Made by a program: the position numbers and the translations under genes. A stretch of DNA of 64,000 bases from positions 62,001 through 126,000 of the forward strand of contig NZ_QLTT01000009.1 of the NCBI RefSeq assembly GCF_003269295.1, given 5' to 3'. The notes beneath the pieces are model-generated. The model did not search any database. It saw only the letters and a program-made list of their open reading frames with translations, and had not been told where the DNA came from. Shown here piece by piece: positions 27,288 through 37,056 of the stretch (its first letter is position 1; each line of letters begins with the position of its first letter). Source of the stretch: Lentzea atacamensis (lineage in GTDB: Bacteria > Actinomycetota > Actinomycetes > Mycobacteriales > Pseudonocardiaceae).

Positions 27288-28553
27288 ATGCGAACAGCAC
27301 TCTCCGGTCTGACCACGCGCGGACGATGCTTGCTGGCCGCGGGGTTCGCCGCCGGAGTGTGCGCCGCGGTGCTGAACGAACGCGACCTGCTGAGGGTCGC
27401 CGCCTTCGTGATCGCGCTGCCCCTGCTGGCCGCGTGGCTCGCGACGAGGGCCAGGGTCGGGCTGCACGCCGCCCGGTTCCTCGCGCCGAGCCGCGTGCCG
27501 GTCGGGGCGGCGTCGGAGGTGAAGCTCGACCTGCGCAGCACCGGCCGGTTGCCGACGGGCGGGCTGATGCTGGAGGACACCGTGCCGTACGCGCTGGGCG
27601 CGCGGCCGCGGTTCCTGGTGGAGCGGTTGCCGCGCAACACGCCCACGACGTTGCGCTACCCGCTCAAGCCGGTCATGCGCGGCATCCAGCAGGTCGGCCC
27701 GCTGATGGCGCGGATCACCGACCCGTTCGGCCTCGCGGAGTTCGACCGCGAGCTGGCCGGGCGGTCGCGCCTGGTGGTGGTGCCGCGGGTCGTGCGGCTG
27801 TCTGGTCTGCCCGGCGGGTCCGGCATGGGCGCGGGCGATGACGGCTCGGTGCGGCTGCGGGCCGGTCAGGGCGAGGACGACGCGGTGGTGCGCCCGTACC
27901 GCCACGGCGACGACCTGCGGAAGGTCCACTGGCGGTCCACGGCCCGCCGCGACGAGCTGATGGTGCGCGTCGAGGAACGCCCGTGGCGCGGCGGCACGAC
28001 CGTGCTGCTCGACCACCGGGTGCACGCTCACCGCGGCAGCGGGCCGACGGCGTCGCTCGAGTGGGCGATCTCGTTCGTGGCGTCGATCTGCCTGCACCTG
28101 CACCACTTCGGGCACCAGGTGCGCCTGGTCTCCGAGGACGGGCGGGTGCTCGCGGGCGGGTCGTCCGACGGCGGGCACAGCGACCACGTGGTGCTGGACT
28201 CGCTGGCGGCGCTGCAGGGCTCGCACCGGCGTGAGCTGAGCGCCGGCATCGACCCCGGTGCGGGCCAGGAGGTCATCGCGGTGCTGGGCGGTGTGTCACC
28301 GGCATCGGTGGAAGAGCTGATCAGGTACCGGCCGCGCGGCATGCGCAGCCTGGCCGTGCTGCTGGACGTGAACGCGTGGGCCGGCGGCTCGGACCCCACC
28401 GCGCCCGATCCTGAGGACGCGCGGCGGTTGCTGGGCAGCGCGGGCTGGGGCGTGGCGATCGCCCGGCCGTCGGCGTCGATGCAGCAGGTGTGGCAGGAGT
28501 TGTGCGCCTCGGCCAGCCACCGAGGGCCGTCCATGCGCTCGGAGGTGGGCTGA
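27288..28553 (+). CDS. DUF58 membrane protein
   Basis: 421 residues. Two N-terminal transmembrane helices (about 14-30 and 36-52) precede a beta-rich domain and then the DUF58 core (about 195-240: VRPYRHGDDLRKVHWRSTARRDELMVR, the family hallmark). A VWA-like C-terminal region follows (TTVLLDHRVHAH, then DSLAALQGSH). These proteins pair with MoxR ATPases and transglutaminase-like membrane proteins; the molecular task is not established. It is separated by 1-2 nt from both neighbours, so the three genes form one operon. Confidence 0.9.
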   Translation: MRTALSGLTTRGRCLLAAGFAAGVCAAVLNERDLLRVAAFVIALPLLAAWLATRARVGLHAARFLAPSRVPVGAASEVKLDLRSTGRLPTGGLMLEDTVPYALGARPRFLVERLPRNTPTTLRYPLKPVMRGIQQVGPLMARITDPFGLAEFDRELAGRSRLVVVPRVVRLSGLPGGSGMGAGDDGSVRLRAGQGEDDAVVRPYRHGDDLRKVHWRSTARRDELMVRVEERPWRGGTTVLLDHRVHAHRGSGPTASLEWAISFVASICLHLHHFGHQVRLVSEDGRVLAGGSSDGGHSDHVVLDSLAALQGSHRRELSAGIDPGAGQEVIAVLGGVSPASVEELIRYRPRGMRSLAVLLDVNAWAGGSDPTAPDPEDARRLLGSAGWGVAIARPSASMQQVWQELCASASHRGPSMRSEVG

Positions 28554-28554
28554 G

Positions 28555-31083
28555 ATGGGGTCCCGTTCCGCTCCCGCGAAGGCCACGGAGCCCGAGTGGT
28601 TCACCTCGGCCACGCCGTGGATCGCCGCGCTGGCCGTGCTGTGCGCGTCGACGGCGCTGTCCGGTGTGATCGAGGGCGACCTGTGGCTGGTGCGCATCGG
28701 CGTGGTGATCGTCGCGATCACCGTGACCGGCGCGTTCCTGCGAGCGACCAGGCTTACCCCGCCGCTGGTCGCGATCGCCCAGGTCTTCGTGCTGTTGTGC
28801 CTGCTCACGGCCTTGCACACGAGGTCGGGCATCTTCCTGTTCATCCCCGGCCCCGACGCGCTGGGCGAGCTGGGCGACGTGCTCGCGGAGTCCGTCGCGC
28901 AGGTGCAGACCGGGGTGCCGCCGGTGCACGCGACGCCGGCGATCCAGGCGCTCGTGGTGCTGGCGATCGGCCTGGTCGCGGTGCTGGTCGACACGCTGGC
29001 CGTCGCGGCCGCGGCGCCGGCGGCGTCCGGGCTGGTGCTGCTGTGCGTGTTCGCGGTGCCCGCGTCGCTGGCCGACGAGATGCTGCCGTTCTGGACGTTC
29101 ATCCTGGGCGCCGCGGCGTTCGCGATGCTGCTCGCGGTCGACGGCCAGCACCGGCACGAGGCGTGGCGGGGCAGGCTCGGGTCCGGCTCGGCGAGCGGAT
29201 CGGGTGGTTCGGCGACCACGGTGGCGAGCATCGCGATGGTGATCGCGTTGATCGTCGGCGCGGGCTTCACGATCGTCGGCACGGTCGGCCGGCTGCCGAT
29301 GAGCGGCAGCGGAGGCGGCGGCAAGGGCGGCATCGGGCTGAGCGAGATGACGTCGTTGCGCGGCATGCTCAACCGCGGCAAGACCGCCGAGGTGTTCTAC
29401 GTGCGCGGCCTGCCGGAGCAGACCTACCTGCGCGCGACCACGCTGGCGAAGTACGTGCCGGACAAGGGCTGGGAGCGCGGCACCGACCCCGGCGGCCAGC
29501 CCGCGCGCGGCGAGCTGCCGCCCCAGGCGGGTGACCGCGGCGAGGGCAAGACGACGCGGATCGACATCGAGCCGCGCGACTGGCGGAGCTTCTGGCTGCC
29601 GACCTACGGCGCAGTCCGCCGCATCGACACGCCGGACGACGACTACCGCTTCGACGTGAAGAAGGGCGTGATCTTCAGTCAGCGGGAGCGGGAGCCGGAA
29701 CCGTACGTGATCGACACGGTGCTCTCGACCCCCACGAAGCAGGCGCTGCGCCTGACACCGGACTCGAAGAACGTGGTCGACGCCGAGTACTACAAGTTCG
29801 AGGGCGTCGAACAGCCGGTGATCGACCTCGCGAACAAGGTCGTCGAGGGTGCCACCAACAACTTCGACAAGGCCGCCGCGCTGTCCGCGTTCTTCAACAG
29901 CCCGACCAGCGGTTTCAAGTACGACCTCAAGACCCAGGGCGACGTCACGAGGGACGCGCTGACCGACTTCGTGACCCGCAGCAAGGTCGGCTACTGCGAG
30001 CAGTACGCCTCCGCGATGGCCGTGATGGCCCGCGTGGTGGGCCTGCCGTCCCGGGTCGCGATCGGCTTCACCGCCGGTGTCGCGTCCGCGGACAACTCTC
30101 ACCGCGTGATCAGCACGGACGACGCGCACGCGTGGGTCGAGATCTTCTTCCCGAACCACGGCTGGATGACCTTCGACCCGACCCCGGTCAACGACGGCCG
30201 CGGCGTCGTGCCGCCGTACCTGCGGGAGACCTCGCCGGGAGCCGACGAGCAGCCGACCGCCGAGACGAAGACCGAGACCGTGACACCGTCCGCCAGCGGG
30301 TCGGCCCAGCCGTCCGCCCCGGCCGACGGCGAGGACGACGCCGGCAACCCGTCCCTGGCCGCGCCGGAGGACACCTCGAAGGACTGGATCCCGTACGCGC
30401 TGGTCGCCGCCATCGTGCTCGCGGTGGTCGTCCGGCTGCTGCGCATGTTCAAGGTCGGGAGCAACGTCACGCCGGGAGAGCGGCGTCCCGACTCCTCCGG
30501 CCCGCGCGAGGCACCCGGACCGAAACGCACCGGACCGATGGCCGTGCTGCGGAGGGTGAGTGGCCCGCTCTCGATGGTGCTGTGGGCGGTTGTGCTGCTG
30601 CTGGCGGTGGCGTGGCTGTCGTACATCCTCATGACGGTCGTACTGCTGCTGCTCGCCGCGACCACCCCTGCGGCGATCCGTGCGCTGCGCCGGCGCAACC
30701 GGTTGCACGAGGTCGCCCGGCTCGGTCCGGGTGCGGCCACCGCTGCCTGGAGCGAGCTCATGGCGGAGTCGATCGACCGCGGCGCACCCGTGCCGTCGGC
30801 CGAGACGATCCGCACGGCCGCCCGGCGGCTGGCACGCGAGCACAACCTCGACGAGGCGGGCAAGGACGGCCTGCGCCTGGTGATCGGCGCGATCGAACGC
30901 TCCTGGTACAGCGCGAACCCGGCGGCCGACCCCGCACTGCCCGGCGCGCTGGCCGCGGTGCGACAGTCGTTGCGACAGAACGCTCCGCTGTCGTGGCGGG
31001 CGCGGCTGTTCCCGAAGTCGGTGCTCAAGCCGTCGCCCGCACCGGTGGCGGAGACGCCGGAGCGGGAAGCCGTCCCGGTCTAG
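28555..31083 (+). CDS. TgpA-type transmembrane transglutaminase-like protein
   Basis: 842 residues. The N-terminal part (about 20-235) holds several transmembrane helices of the DUF3488/TgpA_N type. An extracytoplasmic transglutaminase-like core follows, with the Cys-His-Asp triad at C481 (VGYCEQYASAMAVMAR), H525 (DDAHAWVEIFF) and D541 (MTFDPTP). Another helix (about 612-630), two more (about 670-705) and a C-terminal DUF4129 domain (about 720-825) complete it. In Pseudomonas TgpA is an essential periplasmic-facing protein. The MoxR-DUF58-TgpA set suggests envelope protein modification or proteolysis, coordinated here with division genes. Confidence 0.93.
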   Translation: MGSRSAPAKATEPEWFTSATPWIAALAVLCASTALSGVIEGDLWLVRIGVVIVAITVTGAFLRATRLTPPLVAIAQVFVLLCLLTALHTRSGIFLFIPGPDALGELGDVLAESVAQVQTGVPPVHATPAIQALVVLAIGLVAVLVDTLAVAAAAPAASGLVLLCVFAVPASLADEMLPFWTFILGAAAFAMLLAVDGQHRHEAWRGRLGSGSASGSGGSATTVASIAMVIALIVGAGFTIVGTVGRLPMSGSGGGGKGGIGLSEMTSLRGMLNRGKTAEVFYVRGLPEQTYLRATTLAKYVPDKGWERGTDPGGQPARGELPPQAGDRGEGKTTRIDIEPRDWRSFWLPTYGAVRRIDTPDDDYRFDVKKGVIFSQREREPEPYVIDTVLSTPTKQALRLTPDSKNVVDAEYYKFEGVEQPVIDLANKVVEGATNNFDKAAALSAFFNSPTSGFKYDLKTQGDVTRDALTDFVTRSKVGYCEQYASAMAVMARVVGLPSRVAIGFTAGVASADNSHRVISTDDAHAWVEIFFPNHGWMTFDPTPVNDGRGVVPPYLRETSPGADEQPTAETKTETVTPSASGSAQPSAPADGEDDAGNPSLAAPEDTSKDWIPYALVAAIVLAVVVRLLRMFKVGSNVTPGERRPDSSGPREAPGPKRTGPMAVLRRVSGPLSMVLWAVVLLLAVAWLSYILMTVVLLLLAATTPAAIRALRRRNRLHEVARLGPGAATAAWSELMAESIDRGAPVPSAETIRTAARRLAREHNLDEAGKDGLRLVIGAIERSWYSANPAADPALPGALAAVRQSLRQNAPLSWRARLFPKSVLKPSPAPVAETPEREAVPV

Positions 31084-31086
31084 GCA

Positions 31087-31136
31087 CCACGAGCAAAAGG
31101 CCCGCTCCCTCTCGGGGGCGGGCCTTTTGCTCGTGG
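31087..31136. terminator. Bidirectional terminator
   Basis: A perfect 19-bp stem (31087-31105 with 31118-31136) around a 12-nt loop. The stem includes GCAAAAGGCCCGC and so supplies a short T-run in both directions. It lies between the convergent tgpA-like and DUF3040 genes and can end both transcripts. Confidence 0.9.
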
Positions 31137-31147
31137 CTCTTGAAGGC

Positions 31148-31546
31148 TCACTGCTCCTCGTCGAAGCGACGACGGAAGCGCTCCTCCATCCGTTCGGAGA
31201 ACGAGCTGCGGCTGCGTGTGGGCTTGCCGTCTTCCTGCGTCCCCTCGGCGACCTGGTCACCGCGACGCAGCGTCGTCAGGGTGATGAGCACACCGAAGAA
31301 CATGAGCAAGAAGCCGAAGACGCTCACGACGGGGATCCCGACGATGGCGAGCTTCGACAGGAAGCTCACACCGGCGACGAGCGCCGCCATACCAACGACG
31401 AACAACACGATGCCCTGTACACGGCGCCGCTTGGACGGCCGCCGCAACTTGGCGCCTCGTACGGTGGATGCGAACTTCGGGTCTTCGGCGTAGAGCGCGC
31501 GCTCAATCTGGTCGAGCAGTCGCTGCTCGTGCTCGGAGAGTGGCAT
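31148..31546 (-). CDS. DUF3040 small membrane protein
   Basis: 132 residues from ATG 31546, preceded by GGAGGAACG. The family start MPLSEHEQRLLDQIERALYAEDPKF is clear. Two transmembrane helices (about 45-62 and 66-90) follow, then an Arg/Glu-rich cytoplasmic tail ending RMEERFRRRFDEEQ. DUF3040 proteins are common next to division/mraZ regions in actinobacteria and have no known activity. It is transcribed alone; a TATCCT hexamer about 95 nt upstream could be its -10. Confidence 0.92.
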   Translation of the reverse strand: MPLSEHEQRLLDQIERALYAEDPKFASTVRGAKLRRPSKRRRVQGIVLFVVGMAALVAGVSFLSKLAIVGIPVVSVFGFLLMFFGVLITLTTLRRGDQVAEGTQEDGKPTRSRSSFSERMEERFRRRFDEEQ

Positions 31547-32268
31547 CGTTCCTCCTCCGGCACAGCGGTCGCGGGCGCCGGGTGTTCTCGGTTTCCGCCG
31601 AACCCGGCGGACGACCCACCCTGGGGACGTCACCCTCCAGGATACGATCCGCGCGCCCCGGCGACTACCCAGTGGGCCTTCTCATACGGTCGGTTCTGTC
31701 ACCATCATCCTCCTGGGGCAGTGGTGAGGCCTTCGTGAGGCACTTTCACGGCCCCGCACCCGCGCTTTCACGCCTGAATCGGCGGCGGGAGCCGCCCGCG
31801 ACGACCCCGGCCGCACGACCGATCGTCTCGTCTACGCCGGTTCCGAGCAGGCGTGACCGGCTGGCTCCCCGTCGCCGTGCCCCGATCGTGCCGCGCTTCG
31901 ACACCTGCCGGGGTGTCCAGGGCCGGTGATCCCAGCCGTCGGTTCGTTCTTCGGTGGCGGCGACGCCGCCCGGAGCCTCCGGCGACAGAACGTGAGCTTG
32001 CCGGGTTGATCGTCTCGATTCGCGGCCGGGGCGCAGCACGTTGTAGATGCCAGAGCCAGGCCCGCGTATGACCCGGCTCGTCAAGGCCCACGCAACCACG
32101 CCGGAACGCGCCCCACCCGCGCTGGCGACCACCCCGCTGGAACCCGGCGCCAGCCCACCCCAGCCGAACCGCGCGCAGCACAATCCCAAGCGCACAACCA
32201 GACCAAGCGCACGGCGCGCCCACGCGCATCGCACCACCAAGCGGCACCGCACTGCACAAGCCCAAAAA
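31547..32268. other. About 720 bp without a supportable gene
   Basis: The first ~110 bp is probably the DUF3040 promoter region. The remainder (about 31750-32260) contains open frames on both strands, but they are Arg/Ala/Gly-rich, have no ribosome sites and show no recognisable domain, so I do not call a gene. Confidence 0.6.
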
Positions 32269-32367
32269 TGTCAGACCCGCAGACCATGCTGGATTCTGGG
32301 GGTTCCCAGGCCCTGTGAGGCCGGAGCGCGGAGCCCCCGAATCCGATGCTGGTCAGCGGGTCTGACA
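32269..32367. repeat. 99-bp inverted-repeat element
   Basis: The ends are perfect 12-bp inverted repeats, TGTCAGACCCGC (32269-32280) and GCGGGTCTGACA (32356-32367). The interior also pairs imperfectly (GACCATGCTGGATTC against GAATC...GCTGGTC, GGGGGTTCC against GGAGCCCCC), so the whole element folds into one long hairpin. It lies about 50 nt past the subtilase stop and could end that transcript. The terminal repeats and self-pairing also suit a miniature palindromic element; no coding capacity is present. Confidence 0.65.
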
Positions 32368-32418
32368 CTCTCGGTCAATCAGTTGATCGGTTGGGTCGTT
32401 GATCAGCAGATCACTTGA

Positions 32419-35400
32419 TCAGGCCGCGATCTTGTAGGCGCGGATGATCGTCACCTCGCCGGTGTTGCCGGCGGCGTCGGTGGTCTTGGCGCGCAACGAA
32501 GCGAACTTCGCGCCGTTGGGGTGCTTCACGATCGCCTTGTCGCCGGCGACCGGGACCTGCTGCCAGGTGGCGCCGTCGTCGAAGGAGACCTCGACGGTGA
32601 CGCGCTTGACCTTCGGCGTGTTCTGCTGCTGTTCGACCTTCAGCGGGACGACGAGGACGCGGCCGTGGGCGGTGTCCTGGTCGTCGAGCTCGGGCAGGAA
32701 GCGGACCACCGAGAGCGGCAGGTGCGTCACGTCGGTGGTGTGCTTGGCCTTGAAGGTCCAGGCGCCGCTTACCTTCGTGGACACCTCGGCAGTGCGGCTG
32801 TGCTCCATCTCCGCCCGGTAGGAGCCTTCGGCTGCCGGGACGTCGAAGATGGCGCCCGGCTGGGCCTGCTCGCCGAGCTTGGTGCCGTTGTGGAACAGCG
32901 TGGTCTTCGCGGTGCCGACGCCGACCCTGCCCTCGCCGCCGTTGTTGTCGGTGAAGAGCGGGACCCTGACGGCGATCTGGTCCTCGAGCCGCGCCAGGCC
33001 GAAGCTGGGTGCGGACGGTACGGACGGGCCGAGGACGGCCTTGCCGAACGCCTGCGTGTACTTCCTGCCGCCCTTGAAGGTGCCGGCCGGGGTTTCGGTC
33101 GAGTACTCGCTGGCGTTGTCCGGGGCAGTGCGGTCGTAGATCCAGCTCCACTTGCCGCCGGTGGTCGTGACGTAGTCGACTGCCCGGCCGTTGTCGGGCA
33201 CCGGCGTGAACCAGCCGAAGCCGCCGCTGCCGTCGGACGGGTGGGGCATGGCCGCGACGCCGTGGCGGTAGCCCTCGCCCGCCGGACGGAAGGTGCTCGT
33301 CATCTCGGCGAGCTCATTTGCCTTGGCCGTGCGTTCGAAACCGGTGGGCATGCCGCGCTCGGTCCACATCAGGCGGTAGCTGACCGGCGTCTTCTCGTCG
33401 CGGGGCGTGCCCTGGAACTGCTCGGCCAGCGTCGTGCTGAAGCCCGGCGTGGCCGGACCGAGCTGTGCGGTGAACACGCGGCCTTCCAGGCCGTCGAAGA
33501 ACAGCCAGCCAGAGCCGTACGGCTGGCCCGCGACCTTGGTGCTGTACGAGATCGTGCCGATGATGCCCTTGGCCGCCGGATCCGGGGTCTTGAGCGCGAC
33601 CGGCTTGGCCTTGCGCGCGTCGACGGTGATCGCGGTCTTGCCGGTCACCTGGAAGCTGGGCTGCACCAGGAACAGGACCTTGCGGTCCTCCGTGATGACC
33701 GCGCTGTCCACGATGTACTCGCCCTTGGGCAGGCGGATGTTCTCCGCCTGGGTCGAGTAGCCCTTACCGGTCTTGGTGTTGATGAACACCGTGCCGTGGT
33801 CGGCCGTCGGGTTGCCGTCGAGACCCAGCACCGAGACGCCGACGTCGTAGCTCTCGACCTCGCGGTTGACGCTGATCAGCGTGCGCTGCCCGTTCGACGC
33901 GACGACCGCTCCGCTGTAGGCGCCGTCGACCGCGTTCACCTTGGTGTCAGCGGTGATCGTGGCCTTGGCCTCGCCGCCCGCGGGCACGGTGAGCTTCGCC
34001 GGGGACACCGCGAACAGACCGGCGGGCGCGGGCTTGCCGTCCGGCCCGGTGACGTCGACGGTCAGGTCGAGCGTGAGCGCGTCCTTGCCGGCGTTGCGGT
34101 AGGTGACCTCGCGGACGACCTTCTGGTCGTCGTCGTGCGGCCACTGCTGCACGCCGAAGTTGATGTTGGCGGGCTCGGAGATCACCTGCTGCGCCAGCAT
34201 CTTCGGCACGTCGACACGACCCGTGCCCTGGTCGAACGGCTTCAGCGCCGGGTTGGCCTTCGCCGACGCCATGATCGTCGCCTTGAGCCGCGTGCCGGTC
34301 CAGTCCGGGTGCCGCTGCTTGAGCAGCGCGACGACGCCCGCGACGTGCGGGGTGGCCATCGACGTGCCCGACATCGCGACGTGTCCCTGCGTTCCGGCCT
34401 CGGCCGCAACGATGTCGACGCCGGGTGCGGTGACGTCCGGCTTCACCGCACCGTCCGCCGCGGGGCCACGGCTCGAGAACGACGCGATGCCGTCGTTGCG
34501 GTCCACCGCGCCGACGGTCAGCGCAGACTCGGCACTGCCGGGCGAGCCGATGGTCTCCGGCCGCCCCGCGTTGCCCGCCGCGATGACGAACAGCGCGCCG
34601 GTCTGCGCGGAGATCCGGTTGACGGCCTCCTCGATCGGGTCGATCTCCGGGGTATCACCTCCACCCAGGCTCATGTTGATGACGTGCGCGCCCTGCTCGG
34701 CCGCCCACTGCATGCCGCCGAGAATCGCCGACTCGGTGCAGCCACCCGGCTGGCACACCTTGCCGTCGAGAATCTCGGCGTCCGGCGCGACACCGCGGTA
34801 CTTCTCGCCCTTGCTGGCGATCGTCGACGCGACGTGCGTGCCGTGGCCGACCTCGTCGGTGGCGTCCGGCGAGGTCGTGAAGTTCTTCTCCGCGACCTGC
34901 CTGCCCTGCAGGTCCGGGTGCTTCTCGTCAACGCCCGTGTCGAGCACGGCGACCTTCACGCCCTTGCCGGTGACCCCGGCCTGCCACGCCTCGGGCGCGC
35001 CGATCTGCTTGGTGCTGCGGTCGAGCGTCACCTTGCGGACGCCGTCGAGCCACACCTTCTCGACCGCGCCACCGCGCAGCGACTCCCAGGCGCTGCCCGA
35101 CTTCTCGGCCGCACCCGTCACCAGATCGGCCACGGACTCCTTGCCGCTCAACGCCGCGATACCCGACCGTGCGCCCGCCGCCGGCCGCACGATCACAGGG
35201 ACGGTGTTGCGTCGCGCGTCGTCGTAGCCGAACTCCACCAACGACGTCACGTCGAACAGCCGCGGGTCGAGCTTCCCGTTGGCCACCAACCCGACCGCGT
35301 CCGCGGGCACGACGTGCTGGTGCCCGTTCTGCGTGTAGGTGCGCACGGCGAGCTTCTCCCGGCCGGGCCCCGGTACGTATCGCACGACCCGGTTGCCCAC

Positions 35401-35562
35401 CAGTTCCACCCGGTCACCGGTGATCAGCGTGACGCTTTGGCCTCGCTCTCCCGATGCCGGTTCTCCCGCGTGTGCGACAGCCGCCGTTGCCGTGGTGACA
35501 AGGCCTGCCGACAGTGCGAGCGCGGTGATCCCCCGACGGGCACCTCGCTGTCCTGCTCTCAC
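32419..35562 (-). CDS. Secreted subtilisin-like serine protease (S8 family)
   Basis: 1047 residues from GTG 35562 with GGAGG upstream. A signal peptide (about 1-32) and a prodomain-like region (about 35-185) precede the S8 catalytic domain. Catalytic residues are D208 (VAVLDTGVD), H240 (GHGTHVAS), N331 (AAGNAG) and S401 (SGTSMATPHVAG). About 600 further residues are beta-rich and lack a sortase or transmembrane anchor, so the protein should be released. The organisation matches large Streptomyces-type extracellular subtilases. It stands alone, with the inverted-repeat element downstream and repeat DNA upstream. Confidence 0.94.
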   Translation of the reverse strand: MRAGQRGARRGITALALSAGLVTTATAAVAHAGEPASGERGQSVTLITGDRVELVGNRVVRYVPGPGREKLAVRTYTQNGHQHVVPADAVGLVANGKLDPRLFDVTSLVEFGYDDARRNTVPVIVRPAAGARSGIAALSGKESVADLVTGAAEKSGSAWESLRGGAVEKVWLDGVRKVTLDRSTKQIGAPEAWQAGVTGKGVKVAVLDTGVDEKHPDLQGRQVAEKNFTTSPDATDEVGHGTHVASTIASKGEKYRGVAPDAEILDGKVCQPGGCTESAILGGMQWAAEQGAHVINMSLGGGDTPEIDPIEEAVNRISAQTGALFVIAAGNAGRPETIGSPGSAESALTVGAVDRNDGIASFSSRGPAADGAVKPDVTAPGVDIVAAEAGTQGHVAMSGTSMATPHVAGVVALLKQRHPDWTGTRLKATIMASAKANPALKPFDQGTGRVDVPKMLAQQVISEPANINFGVQQWPHDDDQKVVREVTYRNAGKDALTLDLTVDVTGPDGKPAPAGLFAVSPAKLTVPAGGEAKATITADTKVNAVDGAYSGAVVASNGQRTLISVNREVESYDVGVSVLGLDGNPTADHGTVFINTKTGKGYSTQAENIRLPKGEYIVDSAVITEDRKVLFLVQPSFQVTGKTAITVDARKAKPVALKTPDPAAKGIIGTISYSTKVAGQPYGSGWLFFDGLEGRVFTAQLGPATPGFSTTLAEQFQGTPRDEKTPVSYRLMWTERGMPTGFERTAKANELAEMTSTFRPAGEGYRHGVAAMPHPSDGSGGFGWFTPVPDNGRAVDYVTTTGGKWSWIYDRTAPDNASEYSTETPAGTFKGGRKYTQAFGKAVLGPSVPSAPSFGLARLEDQIAVRVPLFTDNNGGEGRVGVGTAKTTLFHNGTKLGEQAQPGAIFDVPAAEGSYRAEMEHSRTAEVSTKVSGAWTFKAKHTTDVTHLPLSVVRFLPELDDQDTAHGRVLVVPLKVEQQQNTPKVKRVTVEVSFDDGATWQQVPVAGDKAIVKHPNGAKFASLRAKTTDAAGNTGEVTIIRAYKIAA

Positions 35563-35819
35563 TGGGTACCTCCAGTGCTCGATGAGGTGATGCCCGAGTG
35601 ACCGTAGGGATACTCAGCGTCACCGCACCTCCCTCTGGGGGCCGGAGGTGTTGTTACAGAACTCATCCCGCAGACGTACGCGAAAAGACCGATCGACCGG
35701 TTGACACCCGCGCTCGTTCAGCCGCTCTGGCGTCACCTCCCATCGTGTTCACACTGGTCAGAGACTTGATCTCATTTGGGCCGCCGTGCACGGGCAAGGC
35801 CACACCCGCCGCACGGGTT

Positions 35820-36560
35820 CCGTCAGTGCCCGGATGGCGCGATGCCGGGGTCGCGCCCTCGGACTTCCGTTGCGGGACAACGCCGTCAGCCGACCTCCAG
35901 CAGGACACGGGCAGCGGAGTACGGCGTTCCATCACCGCACGCTCCAACTGGCGAGCACGCGACTCGCCCAGGAGCTTGCGGGCCAGGGCGGTACCGCGCG
36001 CCGAGGTCAGGGCCAGTGCACAAGGCCTGAGCACCGCCCACAGGCACAGACTCGCCGGACGAGTCCCGTCAGTGCCCGGATGGCGCGACACCGGGCTCAC
36101 GCCCTCCGACTTCCGTTGCGAGACAACGCCGTCAGCCAACCCCCACCGGAACACGCGCCGCCGACACGGCCAACGGGGTCGGGCGCTCCATCACCGCACG
36201 CCCCAACTGGCGGGCACGCGATTCGCCCAGGGGCTTGCGGGCCAGGGCAGCGCCACGCGCCGAAGCCAGGGCGAGCGTGCGCAGAACCTGAGCACCGCGC
36301 ACAGGCAAAGCCACCCACCGGACGAGTTCCGGCAGAGCCCGGCCAACGCGACGCGGGGTCGCGCCCTCCGACTTCCGTCGCGGGACAACGCCGTCAGCCA
36401 ACCCCCACCGGAACACGCGCCGCCGGCACGGGCAGCGGGGTGCGGCGCTCCATCACCGCACGCTCCAGCTGACGGGCGCGGGACTCGCCCAGCAGCTTGC
36501 GGGCCAGGGCGGTACCGCGCGCCGGGGCCAGGGCCAGTTCTGCGCGCAGGGCCTGGGCGC
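35820..36560 (-). repeat. Degenerate ~260-bp tandem array derived from a gene 3' end
   Basis: About three diverged copies of one segment follow each other. The marker CTTGCGGGCCAGGGC recurs at 35975, 36234 and 36496, and CGCCGTCAGC recurs at 35881, 36127 and 36389. Copy one is the 3' end of the AbiEi-like gene; the other two lie past its stop. On the minus strand each copy still encodes a version of ALARKLLGESRARQLERAVM, and the stop region of one copy overlaps an ORF start of the next. The 35563-35819 stretch before the array holds only the protease upstream region. Confidence 0.75.
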
Positions 36561-37056
36561 CTACGAAGTGGCTCACCTCCTCGAGGATGGTCTTGGTGTC
36601 CGGGATCGACTTGGTGCGGCGGACGGCGTCGATCGCGGCTCGTTCCAGCGGGGCCGTGTGGAAGCCGCGGCGGATGACCGGCTTCGGCAGGCGGTCGGTG
36701 TGTTCCACTCGCAGGGCGCCGTAGCCCATGGCTCTGGAGCGGCGTGGGGCCAGGACGTGGATCGGGCCCAGCAGCGGGATCGCGGACTTCATGCCGTGCA
36801 GGCACAGGGCGTCGAAGGCGGTGAGCATGGAGCCTTCGCCCGCGTACATGAGGGCCGCGTGGACCAGCTGGGTGCGGCTGGGGCCCGCTCGGCTCAGGAG
36901 CACGATGCCGGGTAGCAGGCGTTGCCAGGGGCCGCCCGGCCGGCAGCGGGACTCCACCAGGGACGAGGTCAGTCCTATGTGGAGCAGGGCGGCCGCGGGA
37001 GCTACCCGGTGGTCGAAGAGGGTGCCCAGGGCTTCGAGGTCGATGGGGTGGCGCAT
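36394..37056 (-). CDS. AbiEi-like antitoxin-family protein
   Basis: 220 residues from ATG 37056; a longer start at 37116 is possible but its first 20 residues are low-complexity. The body matches the actinobacterial AbiEi-type (type IV toxin-antitoxin regulator-like) family: GGPWQRLLPGIVLLSRAGPS and AALMYAGEGSMLTAFDALCLHG, then HVLAPRRSRAMGYGALRVEHTDRLP. No AbiEii nucleotidyltransferase toxin is adjacent, so it is an orphan. The last ~55 residues lie within the tandem array, so the C-terminus has probably been altered by the duplication. Confidence 0.65.
   Translation of the reverse strand: MRHPIDLEALGTLFDHRVAPAAALLHIGLTSSLVESRCRPGGPWQRLLPGIVLLSRAGPSRTQLVHAALMYAGEGSMLTAFDALCLHGMKSAIPLLGPIHVLAPRRSRAMGYGALRVEHTDRLPKPVIRRGFHTAPLERAAIDAVRRTKSIPDTKTILEEVSHFVGAQALRAELALAPARGTALARKLLGESRARQLERAVMERRTPLPVPAARVPVGVG

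Noticed and set aside
28321..31260. A minus-strand ORF of 979 codons opposite the transglutaminase gene
   Set aside because: Low-complexity Arg/Asp/Gly sequence antisense to a clear TgpA-type protein with an intact catalytic triad.
31746..32252. Minus-strand ORF of 168 codons in the gap after the DUF3040 gene
   Set aside because: Arg/Gly/Ala-rich, no ribosome site and no recognisable domain.
32521..35601. A plus-strand ORF of 1026 codons opposite the subtilase
   Set aside because: Antisense shadow; composition is Arg/Leu/Val repeats, while the minus strand has all four subtilase motifs.
36072..36416. Overlapping short ORFs downstream of the AbiEi-like gene as independent proteins
   Set aside because: They are the readable remains of the tandem copies of that gene's 3' end, with no start region of their own.
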